A DNA stretch of 14,071 nucleotides from assembly GCA_030147645.1 (NCBI GenBank), contig JASBUY010000175.1, forward strand, positions 1 to 14,071. The letters are read 5' to 3'. The position numbers were made by a program, and so were the translations under genes. The notes beneath the pieces were generated by a model, which saw only the letters and a list, made by a program, of their open reading frames with translations, had not been told where the DNA came from and did not search any database. Below, piece by piece: positions 6,934-14,055 of this stretch. The stretch comes from Aquabacter sp. GTDB taxonomy: Bacteria > Pseudomonadota > Alphaproteobacteria > Rhizobiales > Xanthobacteraceae. The stretch's first letter is position 1. Each line of letters starts with the position of its first letter.

Positions 6934-8466
6934 ATGGCGCTCGGCCCCCGCATGGAGTTCCGCCAGACCCAGTCTTTGGTGATGACGCCGCAGCTGATGC
7001 AGGCCATCAAGCTGCTGCAATTCTCCAACCTGGAACTGGCGGCCTATGTGGAGGCCGAACTGGAGCGCAATCCTTTGCTGGAGCGCGCTGCGGAGGAGCC
7101 GGAGATCGAGATTCCCGGCATGCGCGAGGAGCCCCCGGCCCCGCCGCCCAGCGAGGATGCGCGGGCGGGCGACTGGATGGAGGCGGGCGAGGACCCAAGC
7201 CGGGCCGCCATGGAAGCGCGGCTCGACACCGATCTTGGCAATGTCTTTCCCGACGATGCCCCCTCCCCCGGCGCGGGCGCCTCTTCCACCACCGGCTCGC
7301 TCTCGGACTGGAGCGGGGGCGAGCGCGGCGAGGACTATAATCCCGAAGCCTTCCTCGCCACCCAGACCACGCTCGCGGACCACCTAGAGGCGCAACTGGC
7401 GGTGGCGGTGAGCGACCCGGCGCTGCGCCTCATCGGGCTTAATCTCATCGGCCTCATCGACGAGACGGGCTATTTCACGGGCGACCTCGCCCAGGTCGCG
7501 GACCTGCTCCAGGCGGATATCGCCGACGTGGAGCGGGTGCTCGCCTTGATCCAGACCTTCGAGCCCTCGGGCGTCGGGGCGCGCAGCCTGTCGGAATGCC
7601 TCGCCATCCAGTTGCGCGAGCGCGACCGGTGCGATCCCGCCATGCAGGCGCTGCTCGCCCATCTCGAATTGCTGGCACGCCATGACCGCAATGCCCTCAA
7701 GCGGGTATGCGGCGTGGATGCGGAAGACCTCGCGGACATGATCGCGGAGATCCGCCGACTCGATCCAAAGCCCGGCCTCGTCTTCGGCTCCACCGTGGTC
7801 CATCCCGTGGTGCCCGACGTCTTCGTGCGGCCGAGCCCGGAAGGCGGCTGGCTGGTGGAACTGAATTCCGACACCCTGCCCCGCGTGCTGGTCAACCAGA
7901 CCTATCACGCGACGATCGCCCGCACCGCGCGCTCCAGCGCCGACAAGACTTTCCTCGCCGACTGCCTGCAGAGCGCCAGTTGGCTGACGCGCTCGCTGGA
8001 CCAGCGCGCGCGCACCATTCTGAAGGTCGCGAGCGAGATAGTCCGCCAGCAGGAGGCCTTTCTCGATCACGGGGTGCGCCATCTGCGCCCGCTGAACCTG
8101 CGCACCGTGGCGGACGCCATCGGCATGCATGAATCCACCGTGTCGCGGGTGACCTCCAACAAATACATTTCCACGCCGCGCGGCGTGCTGGAGCTGAAGT
8201 TCTTCTTCTCCTCCGCCATCGCCGCCTCGGGCGGGGGCGAAGCGCATTCGGCCGAGGCCGTGCGCCACCGCATCAAGGCGCTGATCGACGCGGAAGGCGC
8301 CGACGACATCCTTTCCGACGACACGCTGGTTCAAAAACTCAAAGCAGAAGGCATCGACATCGCGCGGCGCACCGTCGCCAAATACCGGGAGAGCATGAAT
8401 ATCGCCTCCTCGGTGCAGCGCCGGCGCGAAAAGCAGGCCCTGCGGCCGGAAAGCGCCGACGCCTGA
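6934..8466 (+). CDS. rpoN: RNA polymerase sigma-54 factor RpoN
   Basis: 510 residues. Sigma-54 directs RNA polymerase to -24/-12 promoters and needs an AAA+ activator; it typically controls nitrogen, C4-dicarboxylate and similar genes. Region I (1-50) is the usual Gln/Leu-rich activator-contact segment, beginning MEFRQTQSLVMTPQLMQAIK. An acidic, Pro-rich region II follows (about 52-138). The core-binding domain is about 145-335, with FEPSGVGARSLSECL. The helix-turn-helix is at about 388-409 (TVADAIGMHESTVSRVTSNK), followed by RGVLELKFFFS. The C-terminal RpoN box ARRTVAKYRE is at 477-486. ATG 6934 is chosen because GGGGGAG precedes it at good spacing and region I then starts at the N-terminus; the frame stays open to 6859 inside lptB without adding a domain. 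It converges on folC with 9 bp between stops. Confidence 0.97.
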   Translation: MALGPRMEFRQTQSLVMTPQLMQAIKLLQFSNLELAAYVEAELERNPLLERAAEEPEIEIPGMREEPPAPPPSEDARAGDWMEAGEDPSRAAMEARLDTDLGNVFPDDAPSPGAGASSTTGSLSDWSGGERGEDYNPEAFLATQTTLADHLEAQLAVAVSDPALRLIGLNLIGLIDETGYFTGDLAQVADLLQADIADVERVLALIQTFEPSGVGARSLSECLAIQLRERDRCDPAMQALLAHLELLARHDRNALKRVCGVDAEDLADMIAEIRRLDPKPGLVFGSTVVHPVVPDVFVRPSPEGGWLVELNSDTLPRVLVNQTYHATIARTARSSADKTFLADCLQSASWLTRSLDQRARTILKVASEIVRQQEAFLDHGVRHLRPLNLRTVADAIGMHESTVSRVTSNKYISTPRGVLELKFFFSSAIAASGGGEAHSAEAVRHRIKALIDAEGADDILSDDTLVQKLKAEGIDIARRTVAKYRESMNIASSVQRRREKQALRPESADA

Positions 8467-8475
8467 CGGGCGGGC

Positions 8476-9813
8476 CTAAACGGGCGGCGTGCCGTTGCGC
8501 GCCAGAACCGCACCGGCCAGATAGAGCGACCCGCAGATCAGGACGCGCGGCGGCGGGGAGAGCGGGTAGGCGGTGAGCCCGTCGAGTGCCGCCTCCACGT
8601 CCCGCGCCACCGAGGCGGAGAAGCCGAGATGGGCGGCGGCGGCCGCCAGATCCTCCGGCGCCATGCCCGCTTCGCTTTGGGGCACCGGAACCGCGATCAC
8701 CTCGCGGGCGAGCCCGACGAAATGGGCGAGGAAGGCCGACACGTCCTTGGCCGCCAGCATGCCCACCACCAGGACCAGCGGGCGGGGATAGCGCTCCTCC
8801 AACTCCGCGAGCGCGCCCGCGACCACCGCGCCGCCGCCGGGATTATGCCCGCCGTCCAGCCAGAGTTCGGCGCCCTCGGGCGCATGGGCGATCAGGGTGC
8901 CGGCCGGCAAGCGCTGCATGCGGGCCGGCCAGTCGGCGCCGCGAATGCCCGCTTCCAGCGCGGCGGCGGTGACCGGAAAGCGCCGCGCCGCCCGCAAGGC
9001 GGCGACCGCGAGCCCGGCATTGCCGATCTGGTGCGCGCCGACAAGGCGGGGCCGGGGCAGGTCCAGCAGGCCGTCCTCGTCCGCATAGACGAGCCGGCCG
9101 CTCTCCTCGTGGACGCTCCAGTGTTGGCCGCAGGCGAACAGCGGGGCGCGCTGGCGCGCGGCTGCGCGCTCGATCACCGCGAGGGCCTCGGGCGTCTGCT
9201 CGGCCACGACCACCGGGACATTGCGCTTGATGATGCCCGCCTTCTCCCCGGCAATGGCGGAGAGGGTCGGGCCTAAGAATTCCACATGGTCGATGGAGAT
9301 GGGCGTGATGACGCTCGCCACGGGCGCGTCAATCACATTGGTCGCGTCGAGCCGCCCGCCAAGGCCCACTTCCAGCAGCAGGACATCGGCAGGAACGTCC
9401 GCGAACAGCAGGAAGGCGGCGGCGGTGGTGATCTCGAACAAGGTGATCGGCGCGCCGTCATTGGCGGCGGAGGCCCGCTCCAGCGCCTGCGAGAGCGCCG
9501 CATCGCTCACGAGTGAACCGGCAAGGCGGATGCGCTCGTTGAAGCGCACCAGATGGGGCGAGGTATAGACATGCACGCGCAGCCCCACCGCCTCCAGCAT
9601 GGCGCGCAGGAAGGCGAGCGTGGAGCCCTTGCCGTTGGTCCCCGCCACATGGATGACGTGTGGCAGGCGCCGCTCGGGGTGGTCCAGCGCCTCAAGAAGG
9701 CGGCGGACGCGGTCGAGCGACAGGTCGATGCGCTTGGGATGGAGGGCGGACAACCGCTCCAGTATGGCGTCGGGGCCGGAGGACGGTCCGGCCGGGTCTG
9801 GAGCGGGGGTCAT
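8476..9813 (-). CDS. folC: Bifunctional dihydrofolate synthase / folylpolyglutamate synthase FolC
   Basis: 445 residues, normal for the Mur-ligase-like FolC family (E. coli 422). It couples L-glutamate to dihydropteroate to make dihydrofolate, and then extends glutamate tails on folates, using ATP. Visible motifs: P-loop AGTNGKGST (57-65), YTSPHLVRFNERI (83-95), FEITTAAAFLLFA (126-138), LLEVGLGGRLDATN (146-159), ISIDHVEFLG (172-181), GEKAGIIK with Lys191 at the family's carbamylated-lysine position, and LDGGHNPGG in the C-terminal domain (319-327). It starts 23 bp after the accD stop, the standard accD-folC arrangement, so the two are very likely one operon. The ribosome-binding site is poor, which fits coupling to accD. 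Whether both activities are kept cannot be told from sequence alone. Confidence 0.95.
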   Translation of the reverse strand: MTPAPDPAGPSSGPDAILERLSALHPKRIDLSLDRVRRLLEALDHPERRLPHVIHVAGTNGKGSTLAFLRAMLEAVGLRVHVYTSPHLVRFNERIRLAGSLVSDAALSQALERASAANDGAPITLFEITTAAAFLLFADVPADVLLLEVGLGGRLDATNVIDAPVASVITPISIDHVEFLGPTLSAIAGEKAGIIKRNVPVVVAEQTPEALAVIERAAARQRAPLFACGQHWSVHEESGRLVYADEDGLLDLPRPRLVGAHQIGNAGLAVAALRAARRFPVTAAALEAGIRGADWPARMQRLPAGTLIAHAPEGAELWLDGGHNPGGGAVVAGALAELEERYPRPLVLVVGMLAAKDVSAFLAHFVGLAREVIAVPVPQSEAGMAPEDLAAAAAHLGFSASVARDVEAALDGLTAYPLSPPPRVLICGSLYLAGAVLARNGTPPV

Positions 9814-9836
9814 GGCTCGGCGCGGGCGCGGCGCGC

Positions 9837-10730
9837 TCAGGCCGAGGCCGGGCGCGGCAGGCGCGCCTTGGGCGGGATGCCCGGCGCCTTCACCAGCATG
9901 CGGCAGAGGCGGGCCAGCGTGTCGCGCATCTCATGACGGTGGACCACCATGTCGATCATGCCGTGCTCGCGCAGATATTCGGCGCGCTGGAAGCCGTCGG
10001 GCAGCTTCTCGCGGATGGTCTGCTCGATGACGCGCGGTCCGGCGAAGCCGATCAGCGCGCCGGGCTCGGCGATCTGCACGTCGCCCAGCATGGCATAGGA
10101 GGCGGTGACGCCGCCGGTGGTCGGGTTGGTCAGCACCACGATGTAAGGCTTCTTCGCCTCGCGCAGTTCCTGGATGGCGACCGTGGTGCGCGGCATCTGC
10201 ATGAGGGAGAGGATGCCCTCCTGCATGCGCGCGCCGCCCGAGGCGGCGAAGATGATGAAGGGCGTGCCCTTGGCGGCGGCGGTCTCAAGACCGGTGACCA
10301 CCGCCTCGCCGGCGGCCATGCCGAGCGAGCCGCCCATGAAGGAGAAGTCCTGCACCGCGATGGTGACGGGCAGCCCCTCCAAAAGGCCGGTCGCCACTTT
10401 CACGGCGTCCTGCATCCCGGTCTTGGAGCGGGCGTCTTTCAGGCGGTCGGCATAGCGGCGCTCGTCGCGGAATTTCAGCGGGTCCACCGCCACGTCGGGC
10501 AGTGCGATCTCTTCATAGGCCGCGTCGTCGAACGTCGCCTTCAGGCGCGCGATGGCGCCCATGCGCATATGATAGCCCGAGCCCGGAATGACGAAGAGAT
10601 TGGCCTCCAGGTCCTTGTGGAAGACCATCTGTCCCGTCTCCGGGCATTTCACCCAGAGATTTTCCGGCACCTCGCGGCGGGCGAGGAAGTCGCGGATTTT
10701 CGGGCGGACGACGTTGGAGATCCAGTTCAA
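9837..10730 (-). CDS. accD: Acetyl-CoA carboxylase carboxyltransferase subunit beta AccD
   Basis: 297 residues. With AccA it transfers the carboxyl group from biotin to acetyl-CoA, making malonyl-CoA for fatty-acid synthesis. The start is a TTG at 10730: it begins the conserved MNWISNVVRPKIRDFL, and AGGAG lies 7 nt upstream. The frame is open to 11141, but that would overlap the next gene and adds no AccD sequence. The crotonase-like carboxyltransferase fold shows GGSLGMAAGEAVV (about 133), FAASGGARMQEGILSLMQM (161-179) and VVLTNPTTGGVTASYAMLGD (198-217). The N-terminal zinc ribbon is degenerate: Cys29 remains (WVKCPETGQ), but the other three cysteine positions read Thr32, Ile48 and Ser51. 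I recall this loss as common in alphaproteobacterial AccD, so it is probably not damage. folC follows. trpA, a frequent upstream neighbour in related genomes, is not there. Confidence 0.95.
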   Translation of the reverse strand: MNWISNVVRPKIRDFLARREVPENLWVKCPETGQMVFHKDLEANLFVIPGSGYHMRMGAIARLKATFDDAAYEEIALPDVAVDPLKFRDERRYADRLKDARSKTGMQDAVKVATGLLEGLPVTIAVQDFSFMGGSLGMAAGEAVVTGLETAAAKGTPFIIFAASGGARMQEGILSLMQMPRTTVAIQELREAKKPYIVVLTNPTTGGVTASYAMLGDVQIAEPGALIGFAGPRVIEQTIREKLPDGFQRAEYLREHGMIDMVVHRHEMRDTLARLCRMLVKAPGIPPKARLPRPASA

Positions 10731-10932
10731 CGGGCAACTCCTGCGGGCGGACGGCGCCGATGGCGGCGACCTCGCCCCTGTTGGCGAAACGCGCGGGCGG
10801 TCCGCGCTTTCCGCCATGCGGGGCGGCGCCCCTATGTAGCGGCACGCGCGCCGCGACGGAAGCCTCTTCGCTGCGGTGCAAATGCGGCGCGGGCATGGCC
10901 TCGCCCCGCCCCGCACGGAATTTGCCGCGACG
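10731..10932. promoter_or_regulatory. 202-bp leader region of accD-folC
   Basis: No gene is seen. On the minus strand, CTTCCG, 18 bp, then TACATA (10833-10838 on the plus strand) is a weak promoter candidate about 105 bp upstream of the accD TTG. A 5-bp hairpin GGGGC-GGC-GCCCC (10820-10832) lies just downstream of it. The accD Shine-Dalgarno is at 10738-10742. Confidence 0.3.
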
Positions 10933-12210
10933 TCAGCGCGCCACGGAGGGCGGCGCGGACGGGGCGAGGTCCAGCACGGCGGAGAGGGCGCGCACATAGT
11001 CGAGCACCAGGCCCGGCGTCCAGGCCATGGTGGTGGCGCGATGGCGCAGCATGCCCGCCGCCCAGAATTCCGGGCTGACGATGAGTTGAAACAGGAACCC
11101 CGGCGTCGCCACGGGCGCGAACACGCCCTCCAGCCCGGCATCCAGCGCTTTCACCACCGCGCTCGAACAATTGCGGTTGGTGAGATTATAGGTGGTGTCG
11201 CGCCGATATTCCGCCCAGAAGGCGCGCAAGGCTGCGGAATCGATGCCGGGCATGTCGATCTGAAAGCTGGAGGGGCACCAGTCCGCGCTTTCAAAGGCAT
11301 AGTTCGGCTGGAAGGTGCCCGCGACGTCATTGTCCGGCGTGGCCCGCAGGAGGCGCGCGAAATCGGAGACGGACTGCTCGATCTCCTGCGCCGGATAGTG
11401 GCTGATATAGAGATCGGGGGGGAGTTCCAGGGCCGAATGGCCGGTGGAAACGTGGCCTTGCGCATCGGTCGCGGCGATATAGCGTTCGATCCCGTGATGG
11501 ATGCGCGGCAAGGCGCCGGTGGGCGTCCACACATGGACCCGCGCGGTGACGCGCCCAACGGTCGAGCGCCCGCCCGAGGCCTCCGGCCCCTCCAGGATCT
11601 CCGCCGCCGTGGGCATCTGGGGCCAGCCGGTGGAGAGGATGGAAGAGAGCGTGGTGTCGGGCGACATATAGCGCAGCCGCAGGGCAAGCCCGAGCAGCCC
11701 GGCGGCGGACACCATCAGCAGCAGGCCGACATCGGAGCCCACCTCGGCGCGATAATTGCTCGGCCAGGGCGAGAGCGACCAGAGGCCCAGCAGCACCTCG
11801 ACCACGCCCTTGACGCAGGACGGGCGCCAGCCCGGAAAGCGCACCACGATCGCGCTGCCCGCGCGCCAGAAGCCGTCCAGGGTCAGAAAGGTGCCAACCA
11901 GCATCGCCACGGCAAAGGCGCTGTGGCGGGGCACGGCGATGAGCAGGGCCGCCACGGCAAGGAACACGAGGGCCTTGCCGATCCGCCGCGCGCGGGCGCG
12001 CCGTGTCAGGAGGCCGGTGGCGAGCGAAAGCGTTCCGTCCAGAAGAAGCGGCGCGGCGAAATAGGGCACCGTGATGCGGATTTCCTCGATGAAGGCATCC
12101 GCGAAGAACAGCGCGCCGAGCGTCATCCAGAACAGGCCGGCGGCGCCGATGACCCACCAGCGCCGTCGAATGAGATCGGCGCCCAGTAGGAGAAGAAAGA
12201 GCTGAACCAT
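10933..12210 (-). CDS. HdeD-like (DUF308) membrane protein fused to a putative permuted papain-like domain
   Basis: 425 residues in two parts. Residues 1-180 hold about six membrane helices (18-38, 46-68, 79-94, 97-118, 132-148, 160-178) in the short paired-helix pattern of HdeD/DUF308 proteins, with basic RRARARR loops. Residues 190-425 are soluble and not HdeD. They contain STGHSALEL (His258), YISHYP (His271), a conserved-looking TPDNDVAGTFQPNYAFESADWC and then YNLTNRNCSSAVVKALDAGL (Cys348). Histidine first and Asn-Cys later is the order of circularly permuted papain-like folds (DUF4105, PPPDE, LRAT/NlpC-type), so a peptidase or acyltransferase is likely; the catalytic pair would be Cys348 with His258 or His271. 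It starts 6 bp after the mgtC-family stop; GAGG lies 4 nt before ATG. The domain assignment is by pattern and not verified; substrate and topology are unknown. Confidence 0.68.
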   Translation of the reverse strand: MVQLFLLLLGADLIRRRWWVIGAAGLFWMTLGALFFADAFIEEIRITVPYFAAPLLLDGTLSLATGLLTRRARARRIGKALVFLAVAALLIAVPRHSAFAVAMLVGTFLTLDGFWRAGSAIVVRFPGWRPSCVKGVVEVLLGLWSLSPWPSNYRAEVGSDVGLLLMVSAAGLLGLALRLRYMSPDTTLSSILSTGWPQMPTAAEILEGPEASGGRSTVGRVTARVHVWTPTGALPRIHHGIERYIAATDAQGHVSTGHSALELPPDLYISHYPAQEIEQSVSDFARLLRATPDNDVAGTFQPNYAFESADWCPSSFQIDMPGIDSAALRAFWAEYRRDTTYNLTNRNCSSAVVKALDAGLEGVFAPVATPGFLFQLIVSPEFWAAGMLRHRATTMAWTPGLVLDYVRALSAVLDLAPSAPPSVAR

Positions 12211-12216
12211 CGGGCC

Positions 12217-12933
12217 TCAGAATGTGGTGCTGGCCGACCACTGAGCATGGCGCACACCCGGCATGCGACGCAATTCCTGGGTGACGAGGTCGAGGTCGCG
12301 CCCTTTTGCCGTGGTACTCACCAGGGTCGCGACGACGTCTGAGACATCCTCGGAGCGATCCACCACGGCGACCTTCGCCACCGGGTATTTGGCGGCCTTG
12401 AGGCGGGAACTCAGCGCATCGCGCAGGGTGTCTACATGGTCCACCTCGACGCCGACCCGCACCTGATACTCGGCCTCGGCGGCGCCCTCGTCGATGGGAA
12501 TGCGGTTGATGAAATTCACCAGCGGCCGCAGCAGCGTGTTGGCGGCGAGAATGAAGGCCGCGACCATGGCGGCCTCCGCCACACGGTCGACGCCCGCGCA
12601 GGCCCCGACAGCGGCGGATGCCCAGAGCGTCGCCGCCGTGTTGAGGCCGCGCACATTGACGCCCTCCTTCATGATGACGCCGGCGCCGAGAAAGCCGATG
12701 CCCGACACCACATAGGAGATGATGCGCACCGCGCCCTCATGCTCCCACAGGCGCATGCCGATATCGACGAAGGCGGCGGCGCCGACACACACCAGCACAA
12801 CGGTGCGCAGCCCCGCGCTGCGCTGGCGCAGCTGGCGCTCCGCGCCGATCAGCGTGCCGAGGACGAACGCCACGGCAAGGCTCATGAAGCTGTCGAGAAA
12901 CGACAAAAGGTCGAAGCTCTGGATGAACTGCAT
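12217..12933 (-). CDS. MgtC/SapB family membrane protein
   Basis: 238 residues. About five membrane helices lie in residues 14-143 with the MgtC signature GTLIGAERQLRQRSAGLRTVVLVCVGAAAF (26-55), then SGIGFLGAGVIMKEG (77-91) and VRGLNTAATLWASAAVGACAG (94-114). A soluble C-terminal domain (about 157-235) has the ACT-like layout of MgtC proteins. In Salmonella and Mycobacterium, MgtC supports growth in low magnesium and inside macrophages, and Salmonella MgtC inhibits F1Fo ATP synthase. The full length and ACT-like tail favour MgtC over short SapB-like proteins, but paralogs are common, so no symbol is assigned. GGAG lies 4 nt before ATG. The next gene, the HdeD-like fusion, begins 6 bp after its stop, so the two are probably cotranscribed. 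The 88-bp upstream gap holds a hairpin and no obvious magnesium-sensing leader. Confidence 0.88.
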   Translation of the reverse strand: MQFIQSFDLLSFLDSFMSLAVAFVLGTLIGAERQLRQRSAGLRTVVLVCVGAAAFVDIGMRLWEHEGAVRIISYVVSGIGFLGAGVIMKEGVNVRGLNTAATLWASAAVGACAGVDRVAEAAMVAAFILAANTLLRPLVNFINRIPIDEGAAEAEYQVRVGVEVDHVDTLRDALSSRLKAAKYPVAKVAVVDRSEDVSDVVATLVSTTAKGRDLDLVTQELRRMPGVRHAQWSASTTF

Positions 12934-12977
12934 GGCGCTCCGCCTTCCGCATGTCTCCCGCCTGCCTAAAGGGTGGG

Positions 12978-13002
12978 GGCGCGCGGTTCAAGTGCGCGCG
13001 CC
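12978..13002. terminator. GC hairpin between the Bug gene and the mgtC-family gene
   Basis: A perfect 8-bp stem (12978-12985 with 12995-13002), all G/C, has a 9-nt loop. On the minus strand it begins 19 nt after the Bug stop codon and ends 44 nt before the mgtC start. It is followed by CCCCACCCTTTA, which has only three T in a row. It may be a weak terminator or attenuator separating the two genes. Confidence 0.42.
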
Positions 13003-13021
13003 GCGCCCAAGGCGGCGAAGC

Positions 13022-14017
13022 TCAATTGACCTGGATCTTGGCCTCACGGATGACGGGCGCCCAGCGGGCGAGATCCGCCTCGATGCGGGCGCGGAACTGC
13101 GCCGCATCGCCGGGAATCGGCTCCATGAGCTGCACAGCGAGCTTTTCGCGCACTGCCGGCAAGGCAAGGGCCTCGGCCGTGGCGGCGCGCAGCTTCTGGA
13201 CGATGGGCTCGGGCGTGGCGGCGGGCGCGATGAGGCCATTCCAGGCCTCCGCCTCCACGTCGATGCCCTGCTCCTTCAAAGTGGGAACATCCGGCAGGAA
13301 GGGCGAACGCTTGGCGGTTGAGACGGCCAGAATGCGCACCGGCTTGGTCGCCACCAGCGGCGTGATGGAGATAGCGGGAAGGCACGCCATCTGCGCGTCA
13401 TTCTGAATGAGCGCGGTCACCGCCGCGGGCGACGATTGATAGGGGATATGGGTGATTTCGGTGCCGCTGGCGAGCCGGATGGCCTCCATGGCGAGCTGCG
13501 AGAGCGAGCCATTGCCGATGGAGGCGTAATTGTACTTGCCCGGATTCTGCTTCAGGAGCGCGATCAGCTCGGACACGCTGGACACGCCCAGCGCAGTATT
13601 GACCGCAAGGGCGCTGGGCTGGGTCACGAGCAGGCTGATAAAGGCGAAGTCCTTGGCCGGGTCGTACGGCAGGTTGCCGAACAGGATGGCATTGATGCCG
13701 AGCGGGCCACCGATGGAGACGCCGAGCGTGTAGCCGTCCGGCTCCGCCTTGGCCACCGCGTCCGTGCCGCGATTGCCGCCCGCGCCGGGCTTGTTCTCCA
13801 CCACGAAGGCCTGGCCGAATGTCTTTTGGAAATGATCGGCCATGAGACGCGCCACGAGATCGGGCGTGGAGCCCGGACCAAAGGGCACGACGATCTTCAC
13901 CGCCTGGCGGCTCGGCCAGTCCTGGGCGAAGGAGGGGGTGACGAGGCCCGCCCCCATCACCATCACGAGAATGCAGGCCAAGAACCGCCCGCGGAACGCT
14001 TGGACGAGGCGCATCAC
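13022..14017 (-). CDS. Bug/TctC-family periplasmic solute-binding protein
   Basis: 331 residues, typical of Bug proteins, the substrate-binding subunits of tripartite tricarboxylate transporters; they bind carboxylates such as citrate, aromatic acids or amino acids. The signal peptide is about 1-31 (LACILVMVMGAGLVTPSFA, then Q). Family motifs follow: IVVPFGPGSTPDLVARLM (43-60), whose aspartate contacts ligand carboxylate in known Bugs, ENKPGAGGNRGTDAVAKAEPDGYTL (74-98), LPYDPAKDFAFI (116-127) and DVPTLKEQG. GTG 14017 and the adjacent ATG 14014 both fit the GGGGAG 6 or 9 nt upstream. No TctA or TctB membrane gene is in the window, so it is either an orphan Bug or its partners lie beyond the right edge. 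The ligand cannot be read from sequence. Confidence 0.92.
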   Translation of the reverse strand: MMRLVQAFRGRFLACILVMVMGAGLVTPSFAQDWPSRQAVKIVVPFGPGSTPDLVARLMADHFQKTFGQAFVVENKPGAGGNRGTDAVAKAEPDGYTLGVSIGGPLGINAILFGNLPYDPAKDFAFISLLVTQPSALAVNTALGVSSVSELIALLKQNPGKYNYASIGNGSLSQLAMEAIRLASGTEITHIPYQSSPAAVTALIQNDAQMACLPAISITPLVATKPVRILAVSTAKRSPFLPDVPTLKEQGIDVEAEAWNGLIAPAATPEPIVQKLRAATAEALALPAVREKLAVQLMEPIPGDAAQFRARIEADLARWAPVIREAKIQVN

Positions 14018-14035
14018 AGGTCTCTCCCCTCTTTT

Positions 14036-14055
14036 GGCGGATCGTGAAGTCCGCC
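14036..14055. promoter_or_regulatory. Inverted repeat upstream of the Bug gene
   Basis: GGCGGA (14036-14041) and TCCGCC (14050-14055) form a perfect 6-bp dyad with an 8-bp spacer. It sits next to the Shine-Dalgarno of the Bug gene, so on the minus strand it would form a leader hairpin just upstream of the ribosome-binding site, or be an operator. The region continues past the window edge, so no promoter can be judged. Confidence 0.33.

Noticed and set aside
4934..7690. TGGCAC boxes as possible sigma-54 promoters (in lptC near 4936 and in rpoN near 7673)
   Set aside because: Both are inside coding sequence, and neither has TTGC at the required spacing for the -12 element.
10731..11141. 137-residue N-terminal extension of accD
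   Set aside because: The frame is open, but it overlaps the HdeD-like gene. AccD starts normally at the TTG at 10730, which has a good Shine-Dalgarno.
9660..12189. Long plus-strand open frames (472 and 437 residues) opposite folC, accD and the HdeD-like gene
   Set aside because: They are mirror images of the real minus-strand genes, with Arg/Gly/His-rich composition and no motifs.
12737..12991. Short upstream frame (TTG 12991, with a Pro-Pro-Pro run) as an mgtP-like leader peptide of the mgtC-family gene
   Set aside because: It has no ribosome-binding site, and it does not stop before mgtC but runs 84 codons out of frame into it. The proline run is only three codons, so resemblance to the Salmonella mgtC leader is likely chance.
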